A stretch of DNA of 64,000 nt from Polytrichum commune (GCA_950295325.1 OX485803.1:21266001-21330000), one strand, 5' to 3'; numbered from the stretch's first letter, positions 1 through 11,999 are shown. The notes: generated by a model not told the origin, from the letters alone. Program-made: numbers and translations.

Positions 1-372
1 CTTATATGGGTGAGGTGGTGTGGCCTCACCCACCCGAGGCCGAACGGCAAGGCCTCCATGGGCATTGGCCCATTGTGAGGCCATAGTTGCCTAGTGTGGT
101 TCGGGTTGTTGTAGTGTTGCTCCGGCAATGCGATGATCAACATGGGATTGGACTTCCATGGATGGAAGTCCACATCCAAGAAATGAGTTACCGATTAAGG
201 GGTGAGTCCCGAAAGCAAAGTAGGAGGGTTGGTTCCCTCCTATGAACTATAAGGTCCGGGGTAGGAGGAGCTAACCATTAGCATGGCGGAATGCGAATGG
301 TTAGCGCTCGTAACCTTTGCTAGAATTGAAAATTGGCAAGATTGTCAAGGGGGGCTAGCAAGGGTTGCGACA
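1..372 (+). repeat. Element A 5' LTR, 3' part only
   Basis: It ends in GGGTTGCGACA at 372 and is followed two bases later by the primer-binding site. It starts at the CTTATATGGG point, about 600 bases into the complete ~975-bp LTR, so the left part is outside the window. It matches 23659-24030 with two visible differences. Confidence 0.9.
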
Positions 373-374
373 CG

Positions 375-386
375 TGGTATCAGAGC
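375..386 (+). promoter_or_regulatory. Primer-binding site of element A (initiator tRNA-Met)
   Basis: TGGTATCAGAGC lies two bases downstream of the LTR. This is the standard plant LTR-retrotransposon primer site, complementary to the 3' end of initiator methionine tRNA. Confidence 0.9.
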
Positions 387-1320
387 AGGGTTCCAATATT
401 TGAGCTAGCACTTTGAGGGAAGCATGGCCATCATATAAGCGGGTTATGATGGTGACCCGGGGTTTCCAAAAAGTTGTGAGGCTCAAATTGGAAGAAAGAT
501 CATGTGCAAGTGGATTTTGACCATACCATTGATTCTAATGACAATGGTGGGCATGAGGGTGGATTCGGTGAGGAAAATGGAGGGAGTGCTTTGAAAAGGC
601 TCCCGCAAACCTCGAAAAGTATTCGGGGGCTAGAATACCAAATGCACCCAAAACCTTGGAGGGCATTAATGTTGGATTGAAATTCCAATTCGAAATGCTT
701 AGAAGGTGGTGATGTTGAAATGAACTTGGGGCACATGAGGCACGCGGGGTCTCTTAAGGTGTATATGTGCGAATTTCACACCCAAATGAAGGGTACATCT
801 AGGATGGACGAGCTTTCTAAGAAATGCATCGTTTTAGGTGGGTTTCAAAAGCGGGTGGTGAAAACCATGTTCAAGACCCCAAAGCTTCTTGAGGACGTAG
901 TGCGAATCATAAAGATTTGAAGAGCATTGAAGCCGATGGTCCTAAAAAGAAGTTGGGCGGCACATCACCACAAAGTGGGTTTAGCCGAAAGATGTCCCAA
1001 GGAAATGAGCGCAAGTAGTTTGGCCCATTATACCAAGGCAAATCATGCTAGCTCGTGCCGCGGACGGAATGTGAGAAGGTGGCTTGGTGGTACCAAGCTA
1101 GATTATATTTGTGCCACGGACGGAGTGTTAAAAGTTGGCCTTGCGGACCAAGCCAAATTCATGGTGTTGCCGAGGACCAAATGTTAGACGATGGCTTTGT
1201 GGCCAAGGCTAGTAACCTTTAGCCAAGGCGAAGTATTTTATACCTTGAGGCTCAAATGAATGGGACAAACGTCTAATGGGTTGACAAAGAGGCAAGCCAT
1301 GCCTTCTTGAGCCCAAAACT
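387..1320 (+). pseudogene. Element A gag-position region, no usable ORF
   Basis: This interval lies where gag should be. In better-preserved copies the first ATG opens only 18 codons before a stop; in A that region is also scrambled. No capsid motif or clean CCHC zinc knuckle is visible. Bases about 1050-1185 carry three units of a ~58-bp imperfect repeat built on CCGCGGACGGAATGT. The region is best read as decayed or never-coding leader sequence of a non-autonomous element. Confidence 0.55.
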
Positions 1321-1337
1321 CACAAGGGAGTTGGGGC

Positions 1338-1727
1338 TTGTCGATTGATAGAGCGGGCAAGCCCACCAAGGTGCGGTTTGAAAAGGGCAAACCGCATGAG
1401 ACAAAGGAGGCCACGATGCATGTAACCTTTCAATGTGGGACATTGGATTTTTGTCAAAATTTCACACCAAGTGAAATAGATGAAATGCATGTCATTGTGA
1501 AGGCCGCCTTCTTTGAAACTCACATGATAGATGTGAGGTGCAAGCCGGTGTGCTTGCGGTGCATTATGATGTGTCATAATGGCAAAGAATTGAAGTTCAA
1601 ATTGACAAGGACTCCTGTGGTAGGAGGATCTAAGTTGAATTTGGTCTTAATGGACCAAATGAAAAATAGAAAGCATAATGGTCGTGGTTCAATTGGAGCA
1701 ACTCCAAGGAACGTATGGGGAGGCTAG
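1338..1727 (+). pseudogene. Element A protease-region ORF
   Basis: An open stretch of 129 codons lies between the gag-position region and the RT remnant. Its central block (around GTLDFCQNFT and EIDEMHVIVKAAF) matches in pattern the C-terminal part of gypsy retropepsins, which read like 'DF..NFT..EIDxxDVILG..F'. No D-S/T-G active-site triplet is visible, so at most the C-terminal half survives. The same ORF is open in B (to the C insertion), C and F, making it the best conserved frame of the family. Assignment rests on position and a weak motif. Confidence 0.45.
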
Positions 1728-1744
1728 GAAAGATGGGCCTCCCC

Positions 1745-3245
1745 TAAACAACATTGGTGTGATGTTGGTGAAATACAAGGATGTATTCACCAATGTGTTG
1801 CCCAAAAAAAATTACCGCCAAGGAATGAAAAATAACTTTGCTCAACGAGAGATTGAGTTCTTAAGGTATGTGGTGATAAAGGAAGTTGGTGGACGAACAT
1901 GAAGAATGTCAAGGCAATCCAAAAGGAGAATTGGCCCTTGATTCAAAAAGGGCTTAGGTCATTTGTTGGCCTAGCCAATTAGTACCACAACTTCATTCGA
2001 GAGTTTTTTAAGGTTGCTAGGACCTTATTCAACTTATTGAGGAAAATGGCTATCCCAAGAGTGGGATGAGCCTTGTCACCAAGCCTTTTGGGGGCTCAAA
2101 AACAAGTTCTCTTCGCCGCCCGTGCTTAAGTTCGCGGACTTTGACAAACCTTTTGAGGTGCATACGGGGGCGAGTGACTTTAGCATTGGCGGATGTTGAG
2201 GTAAAATGGATGGCCATTGCATATAAGAGCATGAAGCTCGATGGTTGTCCGACCTTGTCCAACTTGTGCAAGAAATGGCTATCCCAAGAGTGGGATGAGC
2301 CTTGTTACCAAGTTTTTGAGGAGCTTAAGAGCAAGCTCTTTTCGCCGCCCGTGCTCAAGTTTGCGAAATATGACAAACCTTTTGAGATGCATACGGGGGC
2401 GAATGACTTTACCATTAGCGGATGTTGATCCAAAATGGATGCCCATTGCATATGGGAGCATTAAGCTTAAAGGTTGTCAAACCTTGTGCGACTTGTGAAA
2501 GAAATGGCTATCTTAAGAGTGGGATGAGCCTTGCCCCCAAAGTCTTTGGGGAGCTTAATACAAAGTCGTCTTTGCCACCCGTGTTCAAGTTCGCGGAGCC
2601 TGACAAACCTTTTGAGGTGAATACGGGGTGGCGAGTGACTTTGCCATTGGCGGATGGTTAATGTAAGATGGATGGCCATTGCATATGAGAGCGTTAAGCT
2701 TGATGGTTATCTGACCTTATCCGACTTGTGAAAGAAATGGCTATCCCAAGAGTGGGATGAGCCTTGCCACCAAGTCTTTAGGGAGCTTGAAAGCAAGTGT
2801 TTTTAGACGCCCGTGCTCAAGTTCGCGGAGCTTGACAAACCTTTTGAGGTGCATACGGGGGTGAGTGGCTTTGCCAATGGTGGATTATGTGTAATTGGAT
2901 GGCCATTGCATATGGGAGCATGAAGCTCGATGGTTGTCAAAGAAGACAACCAACTCATGACAAAGAATTTCTTTGCCGTAGTGCATTGCTTGAAGATGTG
3001 TCAACACTATTTGGGGTTGCACAAAGCAAAGGTCTACATGGACAATGTGTCCTAAAAGAATTTTGACATTCAAGCGCAAGTGAGCGCCAAGTCATTGCGG
3101 TGGCATGATAGTTTGGCGCTTATGAAGGTGGATTTGATCCACAAACCGGACCGTGGAAATGTGGTGCCGGATGCGCGAAGTAGACCGGATGAGTTCCAAG
3201 CAATGAGAACCATCCAAACCTTGTGGCTAATGTGTGCCGGCGAAG
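1745..3245 (+). pseudogene. Element A reverse transcriptase remnant and RNase H with internal tandem repeats
   Basis: The pre-RT 'KDVFTNVLPKK' block is followed almost at once by the RT C-terminal 'EIEFLRYVV' and 'GLRSFVGLANYYH' blocks. The whole palm with the YxDD box (normally about 180 residues) is absent. Downstream, RT connection and RNase H sequence ('WDEPCHQAFEELK', 'KPFEVHTGASDF') occurs four times in tandem at 229-233 bp spacing. The first RNase H catalytic Asp, normally in TDAS, reads TGAS. The end of RNase H reads 'KPDRGNVVPDA'. Frameshifts and stops prevent any continuous frame. Confidence 0.75.
2046..2960 (+). repeat. ~229-bp tandem repeat in RNase H of element A, 4 units
   Basis: The marker ATGGCTATCCCAAGAGTGGG, or close variants, starts at 2046, 2275, 2504 and 2737. 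Each unit carries the end of RT and the start of RNase H. Since 229 is not a multiple of three, every added unit shifts the reading frame. Confidence 0.9.
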
Positions 3246-4507
3246 GAAACTTGTGATGCAAGATACGGGAGGGGTAAATTAACTACCCCAAAAGCACAAA
3301 AACTTTTAGATGAACTTCGCAAGAGCAAGGTGCTCAAAGAGGTTAAGTTGGTGGACGGATTGTTCAAGTGCAAGCAAAGTTGGGTGTATGTGCCACAAGG
3401 CAAGTTGAGGCTATCGGTTTTGAAGGAGGAATTTGATAGTCCTATTGCCGGCCTTAGAGGAGAAAGAAAAAACCGCCATAGAATGGTGTCATGGAGGTAC
3501 CATTGGCGGTGCATAAAGGAAGATATAGCCCACTTTGTGAAGGCTTGAATCAAAGTGCAAAGTGAACCGAGCCTCTTACCAAAAGCAAGGCGGTTTCTTG
3601 CAACCGTTGCCTATCCCGTCGGCGCCATGGCATAGTATGTGCATGGACTTGATCACAAGTTTGCCGGAGTCACATGGGTATGATGCCATCTTGTTAATGG
3701 TAGAGCGGTTTGCCAAGTTGGCACACATGGTGCCGATTGTGGGAACCGCCACCGCGTTGAAGACCGCATAGCCTTTTCTCAAAGGATGGTTGAGGCACCA
3801 CGGGTTGCCAAGAGTGATTGTGTGGGATCAAGATCCAAAGTTCACAAGTGCATTTTCAATGCATTTCTCTAAGGAGGTTGTATTGAAACTAAGGTTTAGC
3901 ACGGCCGTGTATTCCCAAATGGATGGGAAAACAAAGCGTGTGAATGGAGACTTGAAGCAATACTTGAGGAACTTGGTGGGGGCGGACCAAGGAGATTGGG
4001 CGGACTATGTGGGTCGAGCGGAGTGTAATTGCAATGTAGCCACGCACTTGGCTACCAAGGGGTGGTCTTTGGTGGTGGCTTATGGAGTGGATGCGCTCCA
4101 ACCTATTAACCTAGCTCTCGAGGGGGCACATTCAACACTAGAGTTTAACCAAGATGGTGAGGACTTGGCCAAGGATGGTAAACAAGTCTTGGAGATGACC
4201 AAGTTGTTGGTGGAGAAAGCCCGAAGGTGCTACGGAGTGCTAGTAAATGCCGGAAGACGCGAAGTGGAGAATGAGGTGGGCCAAAAGGTGTTGTTGAATG
4301 TGAACAACTTCACTTAGCCGGAAGGCCTCGCTCCAAAAGTTCATGTCCAAAATTGGAGCTTCGTTTTCCATTGTGGAACAAGTGTTCAAGGACATGTATA
4401 AGTTGGAATTACCGCCGGACATCAAAGTGCATCTGACATTTCATGTCTCATTACGAAAGTCATTTTAGGACGACACCTTGTGGCCCGATCACAAGCAAGT
4501 GATTAGG
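3246..4507 (+). pseudogene. Element A integrase, broken by stops and by insertion of B
   Basis: A zinc-binding-type N-terminus ('SPIAGLRGERKNRHR...') is followed by the integrase core. The first Asp (CMDLIT) and second Asp (WDQDPKF) are present. The catalytic Glu position reads KTKRVNG, so Glu is replaced by Lys, unlike B, C, E and F, which keep Glu. A TAG at 3769-3771 is shared with every other copy. Further stops occur at the C-terminal 'NNFT*' and 'KSF*DD' positions. The 'KLELPPDIKVH' GPY/F-like module precedes the B insertion at 4508, where TTAGG is the target duplication. Confidence 0.8.
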
Positions 4508-5481
4508 TGTCGCGCACCTCTCCATGAGGAGTGCCCGAAACACCATGGGCACAAGGGGGACCCCGGAGTGACACCCGGGACTTGTGGCGCCGTTGGTGAG
4601 AGGGCCCAAGTGATCCTAGTGTGGGTGAGGGCCCCGGGCGTTGGGAACGCCTCCCACCCACGAAGACTAGGAGGCACAAGGGTAAGGCCATGAGCTATGC
4701 GTAGCTCATGGCGTGGTGATTCTAGAATGCTCAAGAACACCTCAATCGGAGGTGTGAGCTAGGAGTTATGGCCATTTGAGTGGGGCGCTGTCCCGGGACA
4801 GCGCCCTGGTACAGCAGTGCCTGGGAGTGATTCCCGGGACTGCCAAGGTTCAAACAGGCATAACTTCCTCAATACCTGCCCGAATGGGGCAAGTGAGGAG
4901 TCCATTGGCATCTACGTGAAGCGTAGATGAGGATGGAGTGGTTGGTTGTTGGAATCAGACATCATACAAGGAAGTTATGATGGTCTGAAGCTGATGGGGG
5001 CTTCTAGGCCAAGCGGCTAAGGGAAAGTGTCCACTTGGCCCCAACTCTTGGTAGAGAGACAAGAGGTTGGTTGACGGTGGGGTAGGGGCCCCGCGTAGAG
5101 TCCTAGAGGCTTATATGGGTGAGGTGGTGTGGCCTCACCCACCCGAGGCCGAACGGCACGGCCTCCATGGGCATTGGCCCATTGTGAGGCCATAGTTGCC
5201 TAGTATGGTTCGGGTTGTTGTAGTGTTGCTCCGGCAACACGATGATCAACATAGGATTGGACTTCCATGGATGGAAGTCCACATCAAAGAAATGGGCTAC
5301 CGATTAAGGGGTGAGTCCCGAAAGCAAAGTAGGAGGGTTGGTTCCCCTTCTATGAACTATGTGGTCCGGGGTAAGAGGAGCTAACCATTAGCATGGCGGT
5401 ATGCGAAGGGTTAGCGCTCGTAACCTTTGCTAGAAAGGAAAATTGGCAAGATTATTAAGGGACCTAGCAAGGGTTGTGACA
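4508..5481 (+). repeat. Element B 5' LTR (974 bp)
   Basis: Runs from TGTCGCGCACC to GGGTTGTGACA. It contains a perfect 24-bp palindrome at 4783-4806 (half-site GGGCGCTGTCCC) and several other hairpins. A TATA-like CTTATATGGG at about 5111 is the likely promoter core. Confidence 0.93.
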
Positions 5482-5483
5482 CT

Positions 5484-5495
5484 TGGTATCAGAGC
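5484..5495 (+). promoter_or_regulatory. Primer-binding site of element B
   Basis: TGGTATCAGAGC lies two bases after the LTR end, matching initiator tRNA-Met. Confidence 0.9.
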
Positions 5496-5531
5496 AGGGT
5501 TCCAACATTTGAGCTAGCACTTTGAGGTAGA

Positions 5532-6485
5532 CATGGCTATCAAAAATGAGGGTTATGATGGTGAGCCCGGGGTTTCCAAAAGGTTGTGAGGCTCAAATTG
5601 GAACAAGGATCATGTGCAAGTGGATTTTGACCATACCATTGATTCTAATGACAATGGTGGGCATGAGGGTGGATTCGGTGAGGAAAATGGAGGAGTGCTT
5701 TGAAAGGGCTCCCGCAAACCTCGAAAAGTATTCGGGGGCTAGAATACCGAATGCATCCGAAAGCTTGGACGGTGGTAATGTTGGATTGAAATTCCAATCC
5801 AAATTGCTTAGAATGTGGTGAAGTTGGAATGGGTGCAAATGCGGCACTCAAGGCTTTTAGGCCTATGTCTGCGATTTAACCACCATAATGAATGGCACAA
5901 CTAAGATTGACTAGTTGGCTAAGAAACACATCGTTTTAGATGGGGTTTCAAAAGCGGGTGGTGAATACCATGTTCAACTTCCCAAAGCTTCTTGAGGACG
6001 TATCGGGAATCTTTAAGATTTGAAGAACATTGAAGCCGATGGTCCCGAAAAGAAGTTGGGCGGCGCATCACCACAAAGTGGGTTTTAGCCGATATTGGTC
6101 CCAAAGAATTGGGCGAAAGTAGTTTGGCCCATTATACCAAGGCAAAACTTACTCGTGCCGCGGACGGAATGTTGGGAGGTGAGTTGATCCTACCAAGGCA
6201 ATTCATGTTCGTGCCGCGGACAAAGTGTGAAAGGTGGCTTTGTGCTACCAAGGCAAATCATGTTTGTTCCGTGGACAGACTATTAAAAATTGGTTTTGTG
6301 GCACCAAACCAATTTGTCCCGCGGAGGGAATGTTTAAAGTTGAGTTTGCGGACCAAGCCAAACCAAGTTGCCGAGGACGGAATGTTGGTCGATGGCTTTG
6401 TGGCCAAGGCTAGTAGCCTTAAGTTGAGGCCAAGTATTTTATACCTTAAGACTCAAATGAATGGGACAAACGTCTAATGGGTTGA
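5532..6485 (+). pseudogene. Element B gag-position region
   Basis: The first ATG after the primer site (5532) opens 18 codons and stops at TGA after 'VSKRL'; D, E and F stop at the same point, and C has TAA there. Beyond it frames are short. Bases about 6153-6395 carry five units of the ~58-bp repeat. No capsid domain is recognisable. Confidence 0.5.
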
Positions 6486-6538
6486 CAAAGAGACAAGCCA
6501 TGCCTTCTTGAGCCCAAAACTCACAAGGGAGTTGGGGC

Positions 6539-6813
6539 TTGCCGATTGATAGAGCGGGCAAACCCACCAAGGTGCGGTTTGGAAAGGGCGAACCGCATGA
6601 GACAAAGGAGGCCGCGATGTATGTAACCTTTCAATGTGGGACATTGGATTTTTGTCAAAATTTCACTCCATGTGAAATAGATGAAATGCATGTCATTGTG
6701 AAGGCCGCCTTCTTTGAAACTCACATGATAGATGTGAGGTGCAAGCCGGTGTGCTTGCGGTGCATTATGATGTGTCATAATGGCAAAGAATTAAAGTTCA
6801 AATTAACAATGAC
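6539..6813 (+). pseudogene. Element B protease-region ORF, cut by element C
   Basis: Same frame as the A protease-region ORF ('GTLDFCQNFTPCEIDEMHV'). It is interrupted after 'KFKLTMT' by element C. The continuation lies at 14042, beyond the right ATGAC duplication. Confidence 0.5.
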
Positions 6814-7786
6814 TGTCGCGCACCTCTCCATGAGGAGTGGCCGAAACACCATGGGCACAAGGGGGACCCCGGAGTGACACCCGGGACTTGTGGCGCCGTT
6901 GGTGAGAGGGCCCAAGTGATCCTAGTGTGGGTGAGGGCCCCGGGCGTTGGGAACGCCTCCCACCCACAAAGACTAGGAGGCATGAGGGTGAGGCCATGAG
7001 CTATGCGTAGCTCATGGCGTGGTGATTCTAGAATGCTCAAGATCACCTCAATCGGAGGTGTGAGCTAGGAGTTATGGCCATTTGAGTGGGGTGCTGTCCC
7101 GGGACAGGGCCCTGGTACAGCAGTGCCTGGGAGTGATTCCCGGGACTGCCAAGGTTCAAACAGGCATAACTTCCTCAAGACTTGCCCGAATGGGGCACGT
7201 GAGGAGTCCATCGGCATGTACGTGAAGCGTAGATGAGGATGGAGTGGTTGGTTGTTATGATCAGACATCATACAAGGAAGTTATGATGGTCTGAAGCTGC
7301 TGGGGGGGTTCTAGGCCCAGCAGCTAAGGGAAAATGTCCACTTGGCCCCAACTCTTGGTAGAGAGACAAGAGGTTGGTTGGCGGTGGGGTAGGGGCTCCG
7401 TGTAGAGTCCTAGAGGCTTATATGGGTGAGGTGGTGTGGCCTCACCCACCCGAGGCCGAACGGCACGGCCTCCATGGGCATTGGCCCTATGTGAGGCCAT
7501 AGTTGCCTAGTATGGTTCGGGTTGTTGTAGTGTTGCTCCGGCAATGCGATGATCAACATGGGATTGGACTTCCATGGATGGAAGTCCACAGCTAGGAATG
7601 GGTTACCGATTAAGGGGTGAGTCCCGAAAGCAAAGTAGGAGGGTTGGTTCCCTCCTATGAACTATAAGGTCCGGGGTAGGAGGAGCTAACCATTAGCATG
7701 GCGGAATGCGAATGGTTAGCGCTCGTAACCTTTGCTAGAATTGAAAATTGGCAAGATTGCTAAGGGGGTTAGCAAGGGTTGCGACA
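6814..7786 (+). repeat. Element C 5' LTR (973 bp)
   Basis: TGTCGCGCACC to GGGTTGCGACA. The central palindrome found in other LTRs is broken here (GGTGCTGTCCCGGGACAGGG). Confidence 0.93.
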
Positions 7787-7788
7787 CT

Positions 7789-7800
7789 TGGTATCAGAGC
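7789..7800 (+). promoter_or_regulatory. Primer-binding site of element C
   Basis: TGGTATCAGAGC lies two bases after the LTR. Confidence 0.9.
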
Positions 7801-7838
7801 AGGGTTCCAAGTTTTGAGCTCGCACTTTGAGGGAAACA

Positions 7839-8580
7839 TGGGTATCAAAAATGCGGGTTATTATGGTGAGCCCGGGTTTTCCAAAAGGTTGTAAGGCTCA
7901 AATTGGAACAAAGATCATGTGTAAATGGAATTTGGCCATACCATTAGTTCTAATGACAATGGTGGGCATGATGGTGGATTTAGTAAGGAAAATGGTGGAG
8001 TCCTTTGAAAGGGCTCCCGCACACCTCAAAAAAAACATTTGGGGCCTAGAATACCGAATGCACCCAAAACCTTGGAGGGCATTAATGTTGGATTGAAATT
8101 CCAATTCGAAATGCTGGGAAGGTATTGATGTTGGAATGAATTTGGTGGAAATGAGGCGTCCGGGCCTCTTAAGGCGTATATGCGCGCATTTCACACCCAA
8201 ATGAATAGTACATCTTTGATGAACGAGCTTTCTAAGAAATGCATCGTTTTAGGTGGGTTTCAAAAGCGGGTGGTGAAGACCAAGTTCAAATTTCCAAAGT
8301 TTATTGAGGTTGTGGCGGGGATCATCAAAATTGCCATGAGCATCAAGGCCGATGACCCCATTAAGCAATTTGGCGGTGCGTTACAACAATGGACGTTGAG
8401 GGGAGATAGGTTCCCCGCCAAATAATACTTGTGCCGCGAACCGAATGTAAGACGATGGCATTGTGGCCAAGGCTAGTAGCCTTAAGCCGAGGCCAAGTCT
8501 TTTGGACCTTGAGGCTCAAATGAATGGGAGAAATGTCTCATGTATTGATAAAGAGGCTAGCACTTCTTCTTGAGCCCAAA
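7839..8580 (+). pseudogene. Element C gag-position region, shortened
   Basis: The first ATG (7839) is followed by a TAA after 18 codons. Most of the ~58-bp repeat array seen in B, D, E and F is missing: only one unit remains near 8425-8460, so C carries an internal deletion of roughly 200-300 bp relative to them. No gag domain is recognised. Confidence 0.5.
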
Positions 8581-8600
8581 ACTCATAAGGGAGTTGGGGC

Positions 8601-8999
8601 TTGCCGATTGGTAGAGCGGGCAAGCCCACCAAGGTGCGGTTTGGAAAGGGCGAACCGCATGAGACAAAGGAGGCCGCGATGCATGTAACCTTTCAACGTG
8701 GGACATTGGATTTTTGTCAAAATTTCACACCAAGTGAAATAGATAAAATGCATGTCATTGTGAAGGCCGCCTTCTTTGAAACTCACATGATAGATGTGAG
8801 GTGCAAGCCGGTGTGCTTGCCGTGCATTATGATGTGTCATAATGGCAAAGAATTGAAGTTCAAATTAACAATGACTCCTATGGTAGGAGGACCTAAGTTG
8901 AATTTGGTCTTAATGGACCGAATAAAAAAAAAAAAAAAAAAAAAACATAATGGTCGTGGTTCAATTGGAGCAACTCCAAGGAACGTATGGGGAGGCTAG
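8601..8999 (+). pseudogene. Element C protease-region ORF (132 codons)
   Basis: The longest version of this ORF, extended by an A-run at about 8928-8944 that encodes a short lysine tract. The retropepsin-like block 'GTLDFCQNFTPSEID' is present, but the active-site triplet is not. The A-run length differs between C and B (14090-14103), as expected for slippage. Confidence 0.45.
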
Positions 9000-10760
9000 G
9001 AAAGATGGGCCTCCCCCAAACAACATTGGTGTGATGTTGGTGAAATACAAGGATGTATTCACCAATGTGTTGCCCAAAAAAAAAAAAACATTACCGCCAA
9101 GGAGTGAAAAATAACTTTGCTCAACGAGAGATTGAGCTCTTGAGGTATGTGGTGATAAATGAAGTTGGTGGACGAACATGAAGAATGTCAAGGCAATCCA
9201 AAAGGAGAATTGGCCCTTGATTCAAAAGGGCTTAGGTCATTTGTTGGCCTAGCCAATTAGTACCACAACTTCATTCGAGAGTTTTCTAAGGTTGCTAGGA
9301 CCTTATTCAACTTATTGAGGAAAATGGCTATCCCAAGAGTGGGATGAGCCTTGTTACCAAGCCTTTGGGGGGCTCAAAAACAAGTTCTCTTCGCCGCCCG
9401 TGCTTAAGTTTGCGGACTTTGACAAACCTTTTGAGGTGCATACGGGGGCGAGTGACTTTAGCATTGGTGGATGTTGAGGCAAAATGGATGGCCATTGCAT
9501 ATAAGAGCATGAATCTCGATGGTTGTCCGACCTTGTCCAACTTATGCAAGAAATGGCTATCCCAAAAGTGGGATGAGCTTTGCCACCAAGTCTTTAAGGA
9601 GCTTAAGACCAAGTTTTCTTCGCCGCCCGTGCTCAAGTTTGCGAAATTTGACAAACCTTTTGAGGTGCATACGGGGGCGAGTAACTTTACCATTGGCGGA
9701 TGTTGATCCAAGATGGATGCCCATTGCATATGGGAGCATTAAGCTTAAAGGTTGTCAAACCTTGTGCGACTTGTGAAAGAAATGGCTATCCCAAGAGTGG
9801 GATGAGCCTTGCCACCAAGTCTTTGAGAAGCTTAAGAGCAAGTTCTCTTCGCCGCCTGTGCTCAAGTTCGCGGAGTTTGACAAACCTTTTGAGGTGCATA
9901 CGGGGGCGAGTAACTTTACCATTGGCGGATGTTGATCCAAGATGGATGCCCATTGCATATGGGAGCATTAAGCTTAAAGGTTGTCAAACCTTGTGCGACT
10001 TGTGAAAGAAATGGCTATCCCAAGAGTGGGATGAGCCTTGCCACCAAGTCTTTGAGAAGCTTAAGAGCAAGTTCTCTTCGCCGCCTGTGCTCAAGTTCGC
10101 GGAGTTTGACAAACCTTTTGAGGTGCATATGGGGGCGAGTGACTTTACCATTGGCGGATGTTGAGGCAAGATGGATGGCCATGGCATATGAGAGCATGAA
10201 GCTCGATGGTTGTCCCACCTTGTGCGACTTGTGGAAGAAATGGCTATCCCAATAGTGGGATGATGTTTGTCACGAGTCTTTGGGGAGCTTAACACCAAGT
10301 TCTCTTCGCCGCCCGTGCTCAAGTTCGCGGAGTTTGACAAACCTTTCGAGGTGCATACGGGGGTGAGTGCCTTTGCCAATGGTGGATTATGTGTAAGATG
10401 GATGGCCATTGCATATGGGAGCATGAAGCTCGATGGTTGTCAAAGAAGACAACCAACTCATGACAAAGAACTTCTTTGCCGTAGTGCATTGCTTGAAGAT
10501 GTGGCGACATTATATGGGGTCGCACAAAGCAAAGGTCTACATGGACAATGTGTCCTAAAAGTATTTTGACATACAAGCGTAAGTGAACGCCAAGTCATTG
10601 CGGAGGCATGATAGTTTGGCGCTTATGAACGTGGATTTGATCCACAAACCGGACCGTGGAAATGTGGTGCCGGATGCGCGAAGTAGACCGGAAGAGTTCC
10701 AAGCAATGAGAACCATCCAAACCTTGTGGCTAATGTGTGCCGGCAAAGGAAACTTGTGAT
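9000..10760 (+). pseudogene. Element C RT remnant and RNase H
   Basis: Same joined RT remnant as in A: 'KDVFTNVLPKK' leads directly to 'EIELLRYVV' with no palm or YxDD box between. RNase H follows with five tandem units, the most in this window. The TGAS change is present in all units, and the terminal 'KPDRGNVVPDA' block is retained near 10650. Confidence 0.75.
9324..10460 (+). repeat. 229-bp tandem repeat in RNase H of element C, 5 units
   Basis: Unit markers start at 9324, 9553, 9782, 10011 and 10240, exactly 229 bp apart. The 9782 and 10011 units are nearly identical, indicating the latest duplication. Confidence 0.92.
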
Positions 10761-10764
10761 GCAA

Positions 10765-11999
10765 GATACGGGAGGGGTAAATTAACTACCCCAAAGCACA
10801 AAAGTTTTTAAGTGAGCTTCGCAAGAGCAAGGTGCTCAAAGAGGTTAAGTTGGTGGACGGATTGTTCAAGTGCAAACAAAGTTGGGTGTATGTGCCACAA
10901 GGCAAGTTGAGGCTATCGGTTTTGAAGGAGGAATATGATAGTCCTATTGCCGGCCATAGAGGAGAAAGAAAAAACCGCCATAGAATGGTGTCAAAGAGGT
11001 ACAATTGGCGGTGCATAAAGGAAGATATAGCCCACTTTGTGAAGGCTTGAATCAAAGTGCCAAGTGAACCGAGCCTCTTACCAAAAGCAAGGCGGCTTCT
11101 TGCAACCGTTGCCTATCCCGTTGGCGCCATGGCATGGTATGTGCATGGACTTGATCACAAGTTTGCCGGAGTCACATGGGTATGATGCCATCTTGTTGAT
11201 GGTAGAGCGGTTTGCCAAGTGGGCACACATGGTGCCGATTGTGGGAACCGCCACCGCGTTGGAGACCGCATAGCCTTTTCTCAAAGGATGGTTGAGGCAC
11301 CACGGGTTGCCAAGAGTGATTGTGTGGGATCAAGATCCAAAGTTCACAAGTGCATTTTCAATGCATTTCTCTAAGCAGGTCGGAATGAATCTAAGGTTTA
11401 GCACGACCTTGCATTCCCAAATGAATGGGAAATCGGAGCGTGTGAATGGAGTCTTGAAGCAATACTTGAGGAACTTGGTGGGGGCGGACCGAGATTGGGC
11501 GGACTATGTGGGTCGAGCGGAGTGTAATTGCAATGTAGCCACGCACTTGGCTACCAAGGGGTGGTCTTTGGTGGTGGCTTATGGAGTGGATGCGCTCCAA
11601 CCTATTAACCTAGCTCTCAAGGGGGCACATTCAACACTAGAGTTCAACCAAGATGGTGAGGACTTGGCCAAGAAGCGTGAACAAGTCTTGGAGATGACCA
11701 AGTTGTTGGTGGAGAAAGCCCGAAGGTGCTACGGAGTGCAAATCAATGCCGGAAGACGCGAAGTGGAGTATGAGGTGGGCCAAAAGGCGTTGTTGAATGT
11801 CAACAACTTCACTTAGCCGGAAGGCCTCACTCCAAAGTTCATGTCCAAAATTGGAGCTTCGTTTTCCATTGTGGAACAAGTGTTCAAGGACATATATAAG
11901 TTGGAATTACCGCCGGAGATCAAAGTGCATCCGACATTTCATGTCTCATTACGAAAGTCATTTTAGGACGACACCTTGTGGCCCGATCACAAGCAAGTG
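10765..11999 (+). pseudogene. Element C integrase
   Basis: The zinc-binding region ('SPIAGHRGERKNRHR') and core Asp (CMDLIT), Asp (WDQDPKF) and Glu (KSERVNG) are all present, but the shared TAG at 11271-11273 splits the core. C also has a private 3-base loss in 'GADRDWADY'. Stops follow at 'NNFT*' and 'KSF*DD'. The GPY/F-like 'YKLELPPEIKVHP' module and 'PDHKQVIR' end the domain. Confidence 0.8.
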
